A DNA stretch of 64,000 nucleotides from Gluconobacter wancherniae NBRC 103581 (GCF_007988885.1 NZ_BJUZ01000004.1:62001-126000), one strand, 5' to 3'. Positions 8,622 to 17,683 are shown, counted from the stretch's first letter. Notes: generated by a model not told the origin, from the letters alone. Numbers and translations: made by a program.

Positions 8622-10450
8622 TGTCCGTTGCCCCGGATGTTGAGGCCGGGGCAGTCAGGCAGGGATCAAGGTTGGGCATGGCTCTTACACATCGTTTTTC
8701 TTCATTATTCTCCGTAAGGGCAAAGCTCGCGCAGGGAATAAAACTGCTCGAGAATGGTCAGCCCCTGAAAGGTTTCTCCATTCTGAGTGCCCTTGCAAAG
8801 CAGGGGAATGTCGAAGCCCAGTTTCGCGTAGGTCGATGCTATCTCGAAGCATTGGGAGCGCCTGCCAGTCTTGAGGAAGGTGCGCGGTGGCTGCGTCGCG
8901 CTGCCGATGCGGGTAAGACAGAGGCATGTTTTATCCTTGCCACGCTCTATGCGATGGGCATGCCGGAAGGCTTCGAAGTCCGAAAAGAAGAAGAAGTTCT
9001 GGATCTCTCGGCTCGGGTTGCGCCGGCCGAGCGACGTGCTGATTTTTATCAGGCCAGACATTGGGCCAGCATCGCGGCGGAAGCAGGTTCCGCAGATGCG
9101 CAGGCGCTGCTGGGTTATATCCTGACCAACGGGCCCGAAGACATTCGGGATCAGGTGGAGGCACGTCAGTGGTACGAGCGATCAGCTGAGGCTGGGTGTT
9201 CCCAAGGCCATCTGGGCATGGGACTGGTTATTCTTCGTGACGCCGAGACTGCGGAAGATCAGGCAAAAGCAGCAGTTCATTTTCAGGAGGCCACCAAGGG
9301 CGGCCTGGGGACAGCCTTCTCCATTCTGGGAAGAATGAGTGAGACAGGTAGCGGGATACCCCGGGATTTGGGGAGAGCTGCGGAGTATTACCGTCAGGCC
9401 GCCGAGCGAAATATTGTCCCAGCTCAGGCCCGCTACGGCATTATGCTGCTTGAGGGACAGGGTATTGAGCGCAATGCCGGACGGGCGGAAACGTGGTTGC
9501 GACGCGCAGCACTTGGGGGTGATTCCGAATCTGCTGCGTTGCTGGGCGATATCTACGCAAACGGTGGAGATCTGCCGCCGAATCTGATCGAAGCTGTGAA
9601 ATGGTATCGCTTCGCCGCGGAGCAGAAGCATGGCCCGGCTGCACGCGCTTTGGCGCTTCTCTACCTGACCGGCAGTGGAACACAACGCGACCCGGATGTG
9701 GCGGCACACTGGTTTGCAGTTGCGGCTGAGGCTGGAGATCGCTCAGCCGATGCAGATTTTGGAAATCTCCTGCTCACGGGCGCAAAAGCTACGGAAGCCG
9801 AGCGTGAATCTTTACGCAAGCGGTTCGAGCGCTCCGCGGAAAAGGGTGATCTTCTCGGCGCCTTTAATCTGGGTGTGTGTCTCGCAGAAGGTATCGGCAG
9901 CGAGCAGAACACCCGGCAGGCTGCCCATTGGTTGCGGCAGGCATCCGATGGGATCGTCAATGCCCAATACTGGTATGGGCGTCTTCTGATGGAGGGACGC
10001 GGCATTCATCCCGACCCTACGGAAGGCATGAACTGGATCGAAAAAGCGGCAGACGCGGGCATGGCAGAAGCTCAGGCAGCACTGGCGCAGCTTCTTCTGA
10101 CGGGCCGCATCAATGGACGTCGTGACCATGCACGTGCGTTCAGCCTCTACAGGCAGGCAGCAGAAAGTGGTAACGTAGACGCCATGTTCTCGCTTGCTGC
10201 CATGTACGGTGGTGGGCACGATGTCCCGAGTGATCGAGTCGAGGCCCAGAAATGGTTCCGTAAGGCGGCTGAACGCGGCAGTGGCCTCGCCCAGCTCATG
10301 CTTGGCCGTTATCTGGTTCGCGGTCTTGGTGGTGTGACGGACCCGTTGGAAGGTCGGTCATGGCTGCAGCGTGCGAAGGGGCAGGGCATTCAGGATGCTT
10401 CCATAGAACTGGAACGGCTCGATTCTGCTGAACCGGATGAGGACGATTAG
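8621..10450 (+). CDS. Sel1-repeat protein encoded within the secretion/glycosylation operon
   Basis: A 609-residue soluble protein made almost entirely of Sel1-like (SLR) helical repeats of about 36 residues, with the recurring A-x-x-G-x-x-x-A and W-(Y/F/L)-R-x-A-A-E patterns from about residue 48 to 595. Such solenoids are protein-binding scaffolds. No clear signal peptide is present: the start is ATG 8621, overlapping the HlyD stop, followed by a short polar leader. It sits between the HlyD gene and a large glycosyltransferase (5 bases downstream), so a scaffold role in substrate recognition, export or glycosylation is a reasonable inference. It could also be a regulatory adaptor. Its partner cannot be predicted from sequence. 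Confidence 0.9.
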   Translation: MSVAPDVEAGAVRQGSRLGMALTHRFSSLFSVRAKLAQGIKLLENGQPLKGFSILSALAKQGNVEAQFRVGRCYLEALGAPASLEEGARWLRRAADAGKTEACFILATLYAMGMPEGFEVRKEEEVLDLSARVAPAERRADFYQARHWASIAAEAGSADAQALLGYILTNGPEDIRDQVEARQWYERSAEAGCSQGHLGMGLVILRDAETAEDQAKAAVHFQEATKGGLGTAFSILGRMSETGSGIPRDLGRAAEYYRQAAERNIVPAQARYGIMLLEGQGIERNAGRAETWLRRAALGGDSESAALLGDIYANGGDLPPNLIEAVKWYRFAAEQKHGPAARALALLYLTGSGTQRDPDVAAHWFAVAAEAGDRSADADFGNLLLTGAKATEAERESLRKRFERSAEKGDLLGAFNLGVCLAEGIGSEQNTRQAAHWLRQASDGIVNAQYWYGRLLMEGRGIHPDPTEGMNWIEKAADAGMAEAQAALAQLLLTGRINGRRDHARAFSLYRQAAESGNVDAMFSLAAMYGGGHDVPSDRVEAQKWFRKAAERGSGLAQLMLGRYLVRGLGGVTDPLEGRSWLQRAKGQGIQDASIELERLDSAEPDEDD

Positions 10451-10455
10451 GGCGC

Positions 10456-13401
10456 GTGTCTCTCAATGCCGCTGACTTTGATCGCACAGGAACAGTCTCC
10501 CGCGCTGCATTCGCTGGATATGGGCATGAAGTAACAGCAAGTGAGCGCGCTGCCTGGCGTGACGCGATGAGCGCCCGCGCTCAGGAAGCATTTCATCGTG
10601 GCCAGCAGCTGATTGCGCATGGGCGTTTGGCAGACGGTGTCTTTTGGCTGGGCCGTGCGGAGCGTCTGGCGCGCAATACGCCGAATGTTTCATTTGCCTA
10701 TGCGACTGCGGCACTTGCGAACGGGCAGATTGAAGCCTGTCTTGTGCGTGTTCAACGTCTGAAGGCAGAGTTCGGGCTACGTGAAGCGGCGTTCATTGAA
10801 CCGATTTGTTTTGCACGTCTGGGAGATGTGCCTAAAGCGGTTGCGGCAATGGGGTGGGCGTTAGCGCGCTATCATGCGAGCAGTGAACTCCATGTGTTGG
10901 CTCAGGAACTGACAAAGCGGGGAAAGAAGCCTGGCTGGTGCACGCTTTCCAATAGTGGTGTGTTGTTGGTCGAAGCTGCTGGCCCGGTAACGCTCGCGCT
11001 GGATGGGCAAATTTGTCATAGCGCTGATAATAATTGCTTCGAGTTACCGGAAAACTGGCAACAGGCAGAGCGTCTCGATGTTCGAGTTGGGCGTCGTCAT
11101 GTTCTGGGCAGCCCTGTTGATATTCGAAGTATTACACGTTGTGAATCTCTTGTCTGGCCTGAAGAAAGGGGAGTCAGCGGTTGGATCTGGCATCCCGCCG
11201 AGCCTGATTTTGTACCTTGCGTGACGGTCGATGGTCTTCCGGCTGTTTACGTTGAGGCGTACGCAACAGATGTGGACAGTGAAGTGCCTCTGTCCCGGCC
11301 CCGTTCGTTCCATTTTGCGGTTTCTGCGTTCCAGGAGAGTAAATCTAGGCTCCTGATGATTCGTGATGGTAATGGACGCCCTCTGACGGGTGCACCATTG
11401 AGGCCCGCTCTCGGACGCCTTCTTGCTGGCGATCTGCATCTGTTGCCAGTAGATCTGCGTCCTAGACCAGTCGGAAATTGGCCCAAAAGGGCTTTTTCGC
11501 CACGCGCGAAGCGGGGCTGCGCAGTCGTTATCCCGGTTTACAGAGACAAAGCCTGCACTCTCGCCTGCCTCAGGAGTGTGCTCGATACAGTTGCAGCAGA
11601 TGTTCAGATTGTGGTTGTCGAGGATGCGACGCCCGAGCGCGATCTGGAGGTCGCACTTGATGAAATTGCGCAGCAGGATGGTCGGATTATTCTACTGCGC
11701 AACAGCGTCAATCTTGGTTTCCCGGCATCTGCCAATCGTGGAATGCGAGAGGTCAGGGGGCGGGATGTTGTCCTGCTGAACAGTGATACTCTGGTGCCGT
11801 CTGGCTGGCTTGAACGGTTGATCGCGTGGCTTGACCTCGGCGATGTGGGTACGGCTACACCGTTTTCGAACGATGCGAGTATTCTGTCCTACCCATCTGT
11901 CACGGTGGCAAATGATGTTCCATCGCCTGCTCAAGTCAGGTTGCTGGACAAGGTTTGTCAGCAGGTTTCTTCGAACACGGCTATCGAACTCCCGACCGCA
12001 AATGGTTTTTGCATGGCTATTGCTGCGGAGTGCCTGGAAGAGACGGGTTATTTCCGCGAGGACCTCTTCGCGCAGGGCTATGGGGAGGAAAATGATTTTT
12101 CCTTACGCGCATCGGCGAAGGGCTTTCGTCATGTGGCGGCTACCGATCTTTACGTTGGGCACGTTGGATCTGCATCATTCGGGAGCAGCCGTCGTGCGTT
12201 GATGGCCCGTAATTTGCAGACCATCAATGCTCTACATCCCGGTTATGATGAGTATGTGGCAGCCTTTATCGCGCTGGATCCTCTGGCTGATATGCGGCGC
12301 AATATTGATATCGCGCGTTTGCAGAAAGAGTGTGGGCGCAGAAGTTCAGTGCTTCTCGTTCAGCATGATGCGGGGGGTGGTGTAGGCCGTGTTGTGCGTG
12401 AACGCGCAGAGGCGTTTGAGGCAGACGGGCTTTGTGTAGTCGCCATTCGGCCGACATCATCTGGCTGCGGTCTGGAGGCCGGTGGGAAGCCTGGGTCATT
12501 TCCGGCGTTGAAATTCGATCTGCCGTCTGAACTGCCTTTACTGCTCATGCTCCTTCGCAGCATTCGAGTACAACTTATTGAATGGCATCACCTTGTTGGT
12601 CACGCCTCCACTATCAGGCACTTACATACAGAGCTCGGTGTTCCCTACGAGATCTTTATTCACGACCATGTCTGGTTTTGTCCGCGCATCTCGCTTCTTG
12701 ATGGGCAAGGCCGATATTGTGGAGAGCCCGATGTTATGGGTTGCGTGCGTTGCATTGATCGATGGGGCAGCTATCTGGGAGAAGACATTACAGTGCCGCA
12801 ACTGCTTAAGCGGTCGCGCACTGAACTGTCGTATGCCCGACGCCTGATGGCGCCAACGCATGACACCGCACGCCGTCTGGAGCGCCATTTCCCTGGGCTG
12901 GCGGTGGATGTTACTCCGCTTGAAAATGATGCCGCTCTGAGCACGCTCCCCAAATTTCCCGTGAAATCAGGCGCTCATTCACTGAAAATATGCGTAGTGG
13001 GCGGCATCAGTCGCTGGAAGGGGTTTGATTTTCTTCTGGCTGTAGCGAGAGATGTCCGGAAACGTGGTCTGCCGATCGAATTTGTGCTTGTCGGGCATAG
13101 TCCTGATGATGATGCCCTGATCAGTAATGGTATTGCCGTCACCGGGGAATATCAGGAACAGGATGTAGGCGATCTCATAAAGGCACAGAGCCCTGATCTT
13201 GGATTTATCTCCTCCATTGCGCCGGAGACATGGTGTTATGCGTTAAGCCAGATATGGCGCGCTGGGCTGGATGTCGTGTGTTTTGATCTGGGCGCACAAG
13301 GAGAACGCGTTCGCCAGAGTGGGCGTGGAGCCGTGTTTCCCCTGGGGGTTCCACCCGAAATGTTCGCGGATTTAATTCTTCGTTATTGGCGAAACAGATG
13401 A
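10456..13401 (+). CDS. Bifunctional glycosyltransferase (helical N-terminus, GT2, GT4-like)
   Basis: A 981-residue protein starting at GTG 10456, 5 bases after the Sel1 gene. The N-terminal part (about 1 to 165) is helical and TPR-like. About residues 225 to 300 form a beta-rich module with a GW...VDG pattern that recurs in the GT2 enzyme at 19690 to 22227. Residues about 355 to 600 are a GT2 domain: AVVIPVYRDK, VVVEDATPE, then NLGFPASANRGM and the metal-binding LLNSDT. From about 630 a GT-B/GT4-like domain begins (LLVQHDAGGGVGRV) and ends with VVGGISRWKGFD and a late S-P-E-T-W-C-Y segment where GT4 enzymes have their E-x(7)-E region. It should add two sugars in sequence to a lipid- or protein-bound acceptor in the cytoplasm. 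The sugars are unknown. Confidence 0.9.
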   Translation: MSLNAADFDRTGTVSRAAFAGYGHEVTASERAAWRDAMSARAQEAFHRGQQLIAHGRLADGVFWLGRAERLARNTPNVSFAYATAALANGQIEACLVRVQRLKAEFGLREAAFIEPICFARLGDVPKAVAAMGWALARYHASSELHVLAQELTKRGKKPGWCTLSNSGVLLVEAAGPVTLALDGQICHSADNNCFELPENWQQAERLDVRVGRRHVLGSPVDIRSITRCESLVWPEERGVSGWIWHPAEPDFVPCVTVDGLPAVYVEAYATDVDSEVPLSRPRSFHFAVSAFQESKSRLLMIRDGNGRPLTGAPLRPALGRLLAGDLHLLPVDLRPRPVGNWPKRAFSPRAKRGCAVVIPVYRDKACTLACLRSVLDTVAADVQIVVVEDATPERDLEVALDEIAQQDGRIILLRNSVNLGFPASANRGMREVRGRDVVLLNSDTLVPSGWLERLIAWLDLGDVGTATPFSNDASILSYPSVTVANDVPSPAQVRLLDKVCQQVSSNTAIELPTANGFCMAIAAECLEETGYFREDLFAQGYGEENDFSLRASAKGFRHVAATDLYVGHVGSASFGSSRRALMARNLQTINALHPGYDEYVAAFIALDPLADMRRNIDIARLQKECGRRSSVLLVQHDAGGGVGRVVRERAEAFEADGLCVVAIRPTSSGCGLEAGGKPGSFPALKFDLPSELPLLLMLLRSIRVQLIEWHHLVGHASTIRHLHTELGVPYEIFIHDHVWFCPRISLLDGQGRYCGEPDVMGCVRCIDRWGSYLGEDITVPQLLKRSRTELSYARRLMAPTHDTARRLERHFPGLAVDVTPLENDAALSTLPKFPVKSGAHSLKICVVGGISRWKGFDFLLAVARDVRKRGLPIEFVLVGHSPDDDALISNGIAVTGEYQEQDVGDLIKAQSPDLGFISSIAPETWCYALSQIWRAGLDVVCFDLGAQGERVRQSGRGAVFPLGVPPEMFADLILRYWRNR

Positions 13402-13587
13402 AGAAGGCGCCTTTACCAACACTGGGGAAGCGCTAGAATACATTGGTAAAATGGAAGCAAACTCTTCTCGTTTGATAAGAGGTGGTTCCCAGCTTTTAGG
13501 GAAGGCAGGATTGCTCTGGCAGTCATGGCAGCCCACAGACTAAAATGACTGATCTTCGTGTACGTATCCCGGGAATAGGAGTGGGTA

Positions 13588-14472
13588 ATGTCAGAGCCGG
13601 CGCAGGTTACAAACCAAAAGCGCATTATCGATCTCAAGGCCGGGGCCCACATGATGGTGCTGGATGCTGGGATGTTCTGTGTTTTTCATACGCCCGGACA
13701 GCAGCCTCCTGGCCCATCAGGTCTTCCGGGTGTTCGTATCTCCCGGGCTCCCGGGACCCCGCCGGGTATCGTTTCGGTTAGCACTTTTGAAGAAGATGGC
13801 TGGATCGGCGGCATCAATGGCGCAGCTCTCGTCCGCGTTATGCGTGGTCCAGCAGGCGTTCTGGTGACAACATATCAGGAGCCCGGTAGCTCACATGATG
13901 CGCCAAAGCTTCAGGTCGTGCAGCTTGCAGGTCCAACTTCCGCTATTCCCACCGAAGAAGCCACAAGCGAAGCTGCTCCTAAGGGAGCTGTGGAAATTTC
14001 TGCGCACATCCAGCGTCGCGGTGATGTTTCAACATCTATCGGTGAATGGATGGGTGTTCCTGCAAGCCAACAGTGGATTGAAGGCTTCAGCATCGCTCCT
14101 GAAAGCACGATTCCTGCAACGGATATAGAATATCAGGCCGTTCTGGGTAAGGGTTGGCTTTCCCCATGGGCAGAAGGTGGCCAGTATTGCGGCTCCCGTG
14201 GAATGGCGCTTCCCATCCTTGGCCTGCGTGTTCGTCTCAAAGGTAATTCCGCCACGACGCATCAGGTTCGCCTGACAGCAACATTCACAGATGGCACCCG
14301 TCTGGGCCCAGTCGGCGGAGATTTTTCTGAGGCACTTGAGGCCGAAAGCCTTGCACCTCTTGAGGCATTCCTGATCGAGCTTCTGCCAGCAGGTACAGAT
14401 GGAAAAGCTGCACCGGAAAAGCCAACAAAGTCTTCGGGGAAAGCAACAAAGCGTCGTTCGTCTGCTTCATAA
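13588..14472 (+). CDS. Hypothetical protein with ChW-like (hydrophobic W) segment
   Basis: A 294-residue protein with ATG 13588 behind AGGAG. It has no signal peptide and no membrane helix. The central part (about 125 to 255) has evenly spaced tryptophans and a segment with the order YQAVLGKGW, SPWAEGG, GSRG, LGLRVRLKG. This resembles the clostridial hydrophobic ChW repeat (W-x-x-G...G-T-x-G...I-x-I-x-L), though no database check was possible. The C-terminus is a low-complexity Lys/Ala/Ser/Pro tail. It lies between two glycosyltransferase genes on the same strand. A carbohydrate- or surface-binding role is inference. It could also be a substrate of the upstream type I exporter, since such exporters use uncleaved C-terminal signals, but no RTX repeats are seen. 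Confidence 0.75.
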   Translation: MSEPAQVTNQKRIIDLKAGAHMMVLDAGMFCVFHTPGQQPPGPSGLPGVRISRAPGTPPGIVSVSTFEEDGWIGGINGAALVRVMRGPAGVLVTTYQEPGSSHDAPKLQVVQLAGPTSAIPTEEATSEAAPKGAVEISAHIQRRGDVSTSIGEWMGVPASQQWIEGFSIAPESTIPATDIEYQAVLGKGWLSPWAEGGQYCGSRGMALPILGLRVRLKGNSATTHQVRLTATFTDGTRLGPVGGDFSEALEAESLAPLEAFLIELLPAGTDGKAAPEKPTKSSGKATKRRSSAS

Positions 14473-14505
14473 GCAGCAAATCTTGTCGGTTGCACGCCCC
14501 CGTCG

Positions 14506-14524
14506 GGTGACCTTCAAGGTCACC
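14506..14524. terminator. Perfect hairpin between the 294-residue protein and GT4 genes
   Basis: GGTGACCTT and AAGGTCACC are perfect inverted copies around a single C (stem of about six base pairs with a seven-base loop when folded). It lies 34 bases after the upstream stop. There is no strong U-run, so it may be a weak terminator, an mRNA-stabilising hairpin or an operator for the GT4 gene. Confidence 0.4.
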
Positions 14525-14572
14525 TGATATTATCGCCGTAATTCAGCGGCATGATCCAGACAGTCGAGGCGT

Positions 14573-15811
14573 GTGTTGCGTTACCTCTTTGTTCATCAGA
14601 ATTTTCCCGGACAGTTTCTTCACTTTGTCCGTTATCTGCACGAACAGGGAGGAAACGAAATCGTTTTCATCTCTGAAGCCAATGAAGGCTCCATAGATGG
14701 GGTGCGACGGGCCATCTACAGGGTGCCACGTCTTCCCTCCTCAGCCACTCATCCGCATCTTCGCGAGTTTGAGTATGCCCTCCTAAGGGCAGAGGCTGTG
14801 GCAAAAGCGGCGGAGACGCTCAAAGGATTGGGCTACAAGCCAGATATCATCATAGGTCACCATGGATGGGGCGAACTCCTTAATCTGGTTGATGTGTTCC
14901 CAGGAACGCCCGTGCTTGGGTATTTTGAATTTTTCTATCATGCAGACCGCAATGATGTGGGATTTGACCCGGAATTTCCCGCCTCTCCCACGCTTTCAGC
15001 CGCGGTGCGTGTTAAAAACGCGATTAATCTTCAGGGCCTGTCTCTCCCTAACGGATATGGGCAAACACCAACGCATTTTCAGCGAGATACCTACCCTGTC
15101 TGGGCACAGGACAAGATTTCTCTTCTCCGGGAAGGCGTTAATCTTGATCTGTGCTGCCCTGATGCTTCCGCACGCAGGCGTAATCTAACGATTAATGGCG
15201 TCAAGATTTCCCCTCGCGACAAGCTGATCACATATGTTGCCCGTGATCTCGAGCCTTATCGTGGTTTCCACAGTGTCATGCGTGCTTTGCCGCGTATTCT
15301 TTATGAGCGCCCGGATGTCCAGATCATTCTCGTGGGCGGAGACGGGGTGAGTTATGGCGCGAGACCCAATGAAGGGGGGACCTGGCGTGAAAAATTGCTA
15401 CGGGAACTGGGAAGTCGTCTGGATCTCAGTCGTGTCCATTTTGTTGGTAAGGTTGGTTATGATGATTTCAGGGCGCTGCTTCGGCGGTCCGATGCGCACC
15501 TTTATCTGACTTACCCATTCGTCGCTTCCTGGTCATTGCGTGAAGCCATGGCGACAGGCTGTGCAATTATAGGGAGCGATACTGCGCCGGTTCGTGAATT
15601 CGTGACAGATAATGTAACGGGAAGGCTTGTCCCGTTCCTGGACCCGAACAAGATTGCCGAAACGGTCCTTGAAGTTTTGGAAGACCGCAGTCTTGCAAAA
15701 CGGCTCGGACAGGATGCGCGCCGTTTTGCTGAATCAGAGCTTTGTCTCAAAGATTATCTTGCTCGATATGAGAAGCTTGTTTTGGAAATCGTTAACACGC
15801 ACCATTCGTAA
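14573..15811 (+). CDS. Glycosyltransferase family 4 (GT-B fold)
   Basis: A 412-residue cytoplasmic GT-B enzyme starting at GTG 14573 (a TTG one codon later is possible). The N-terminal half matches the family-4 acceptor domain: FVHQNFPGQF, then IIGHHGWGE and LGYFEFFYHA. The C-terminal half is the nucleotide-sugar domain: ITYVARDLEPYRGF, ILVGGDGVSYG, FVGKVGYDDF, and the E-x(7)-E-like SWSLREAMATGCAIIGSD. Sequences of this type occur in proteobacterial polysaccharide loci. The 3' end is 12 bases from the end of the convergent GT32 gene. The donor and acceptor are not predictable. Confidence 0.9.
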   Translation: MLRYLFVHQNFPGQFLHFVRYLHEQGGNEIVFISEANEGSIDGVRRAIYRVPRLPSSATHPHLREFEYALLRAEAVAKAAETLKGLGYKPDIIIGHHGWGELLNLVDVFPGTPVLGYFEFFYHADRNDVGFDPEFPASPTLSAAVRVKNAINLQGLSLPNGYGQTPTHFQRDTYPVWAQDKISLLREGVNLDLCCPDASARRRNLTINGVKISPRDKLITYVARDLEPYRGFHSVMRALPRILYERPDVQIILVGGDGVSYGARPNEGGTWREKLLRELGSRLDLSRVHFVGKVGYDDFRALLRRSDAHLYLTYPFVASWSLREAMATGCAIIGSDTAPVREFVTDNVTGRLVPFLDPNKIAETVLEVLEDRSLAKRLGQDARRFAESELCLKDYLARYEKLVLEIVNTHHS

Positions 15812-15823
15812 ATTTATACCCGC

Positions 15824-16963
15824 TTACTGATTGTGCCAGCTGTTTCCCCCGGATTTATACGCAACTTCGTACTCCTCGGCGTACATATCAAATGTACTCT
15901 GATTATCGATACGTAGCGCCGGTAGAGTAACATTCTGCCGGATACTCTGGAACAGAGCACGGCTGACAGCGCGATTCAGGACACCAGGACCTGTTTTGAA
16001 TGCAATGTACAGATGAGGATGTATGAACATGTTCGCCCATGCCGTCATCATGGCATTGGTGATCACGGGATCTGAAGGGGCTGCACCAAAGAAATCATTA
16101 TGAAGAACGAAATTGTCAGTAGTGAAAAGCTGACAGCCTGCTTTGCTCCCGGCCAGATTGGCCCATGCTTCCGGAGAGCGGATTTTTAGATCGGCGTCTA
16201 GCCACCATCCTCCGTTGGCCATGATAACATGCAGACGGAGGATATCTGCACCTTCTGCCGGATGGCGGACTTTTAGGAAAAGCTCAGAAGCATCTTTCCC
16301 ATAATAATCGTAAAGCCACGCTGCCGCAGATTGTTGATCAAAAATTGTAAAATTATCGCCAATAATTTTTTTATGAAATTCAATATTATTTCTAATTTCT
16401 TCGGGCGGATTATTGTCCCAATACATGTAAAGATGGTGAGGAATTTCTTTTTCATTCGATGGAAAATCAATGCTTCCAAATGATCGTAGCCACCGAAGTG
16501 CTATTTCAAGGTAAAGTCTATCAATTTCTTCTCCGGAGTGGAATTCCTCAAAAGCATTTCCAATAAGTTTCAGGCTTCCTTCTGTATCACCCGATCGCCA
16601 TGCAGCGCTAACGCCACGTATATAGTTGGCCATTGGAACTGAATATTTTTCAAGTTCATATATTTCTTGAGTATTGGCTTCCAATCCGGCTTTTAAGAGG
16701 CACAGGAGCCTGACCTGTAGCAGGGACTGTGGAAGAGGGAATTCCGTCTGACTCTTGCTGTGCAGGTCAAAGGCGCGCCTGTAGAAAGAAGAAGCTTCAA
16801 GAACTCGTGCGTGTATATGCAGGATATTGGCGATTGCGAAGGCGTGTTCAACAGTTTCGGCGCCATGCTTTTCGTAATAGCTGAAAGCTTGCCCGTCGAA
16901 TGCCAGAGACTGAGCGTCAAATTTTTCAGAAGAGATCAGTGGAGAATCTGCAGGATCGGACAT
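15824..16963 (-). CDS. GT32-type (DXD) glycosyltransferase, copy 1
   Basis: A 379-residue protein. About 150 residues of helical repeats (ETVEHAFAIANILH, LLQVRLLCLLKAG) precede a catalytic domain of the GT32/Gly_transf_sug type: PHHLYMYWDNNPPEE, then RHPAEGADILRLHVI, and GGWWLDADLKI with the DxD metal site. It ends in HLYIAFKTGPGVLNRAV. It is clearly paralogous to the gene at 17684 to 18979 on the same strand, with the same domain order. The middle of the gene (about 16300 to 16500) is unusually AT-rich compared with its neighbours, which suggests acquisition from elsewhere. GT32 enzymes transfer hexoses to surface glycans or proteins. The target is unknown. Confidence 0.87.
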   Translation of the reverse strand: MSDPADSPLISSEKFDAQSLAFDGQAFSYYEKHGAETVEHAFAIANILHIHARVLEASSFYRRAFDLHSKSQTEFPLPQSLLQVRLLCLLKAGLEANTQEIYELEKYSVPMANYIRGVSAAWRSGDTEGSLKLIGNAFEEFHSGEEIDRLYLEIALRWLRSFGSIDFPSNEKEIPHHLYMYWDNNPPEEIRNNIEFHKKIIGDNFTIFDQQSAAAWLYDYYGKDASELFLKVRHPAEGADILRLHVIMANGGWWLDADLKIRSPEAWANLAGSKAGCQLFTTDNFVLHNDFFGAAPSDPVITNAMMTAWANMFIHPHLYIAFKTGPGVLNRAVSRALFQSIRQNVTLPALRIDNQSTFDMYAEEYEVAYKSGGNSWHNQ

Positions 16964-17154
16964 CTAAACAACTTCTGAATCTGGGACGGTTTCTGAAAAA
17001 ACGGTAGTTTAACATAGCTCGATTGCGCAGCAGTAGCAAAGACCGTTCGTCTTTATCCGGTAGCATAAGTAATATCGTTTTCTGTCCCTTTTGGTGCATG
17101 TTAAGAGAATACGTTGTTCAGGTTCCCTCGCCGTGAACCTTTTGGGAGAGAGAC

Positions 17155-17622
17155 ATGCCTGCAGAATTATTGCCTGGCCTGGGACATCTGCTTCAGGGAT
17201 GGGTAGTGAAAAAAACCTCATCTCTGGCGCCTCAGCGCTTAACATGTGATGAGGTGGAACAGTTAGCTGCAGCGAGCATTGAGACGCTGGCGCAAAAAGC
17301 ATTAGGGGAAGCACATCAGGAATGGGGAAGTCTTGCTGATCTGACGCAGGGATGGATTGTTCAGCGCGTACAAGGGACTGCTCCCTCCGTTCTTGGTGCT
17401 GAAGATTATCGCCAGCTTGTACGATATGCTCTGGAGTGTTTTACCCAGCGTGACTCAGGTACAGAGCTTCCTAGTCAAGAGACAGGAACTTCCGTACAAG
17501 ATCTGATCGCTAATGAAAACATTGATGAGAACGAAGTTCTTCCAGATGGTCGTAACGTTCGAGCAGTATTGATGGAAGATCCGTTCTACTTCGCTCGTGA
17601 GCATCTCGCGCTCAGTCTCTGA
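17155..17622 (+). CDS. Small protein with internal duplication, between two GT32 genes
   Basis: A 155-residue protein, ATG 17155 behind GGGAGAG, which supports real translation. I do not recognise a family. Residues 10 to 48 and 61 to 99 are two copies of a 39-residue unit that align without gaps at 12 identities. Shared positions include L-x-QGW-x-V, AP, L and the QL...E...Q helix face. Each copy looks like a short strand (GWVV or GWIV) plus a helix. The tail after residue 105 is acidic and ends in DPFYFAREHLALSL. There is no signal peptide. It is transcribed against the two flanking glycosyltransferase genes. A regulatory, chaperone or acceptor role would be inference only. Confidence 0.72.
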   Translation: MPAELLPGLGHLLQGWVVKKTSSLAPQRLTCDEVEQLAAASIETLAQKALGEAHQEWGSLADLTQGWIVQRVQGTAPSVLGAEDYRQLVRYALECFTQRDSGTELPSQETGTSVQDLIANENIDENEVLPDGRNVRAVLMEDPFYFAREHLALSL

Positions 17623-17631
17623 TAAAATTGA

Positions 17632-17670
17632 TGCTACTCTTTCAAGCTTCACTATTTTGAAAGAGTAGCA
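17632..17670. terminator. Long hairpin between convergent genes
   Basis: TGCTACTCTTTCAA and its exact inverse TTGAAAGAGTAGCA (14 base pairs) surround an 11-base loop, placed between the stop of the small duplicated protein at 17622 and the stop of GT32 copy 2 at 17684. It is the right place and strength for a bidirectional terminator, although neither side has a long U-run. Confidence 0.65.
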
Positions 17671-17683
17671 CTAGAAGCTCAGA

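Noticed and set aside
9182-9709. Antisense open frame of 175 codons over the Sel1 gene
   Set aside because: Sel1 repeats continue uninterrupted on the plus strand; the antisense frame reflects repeat composition.
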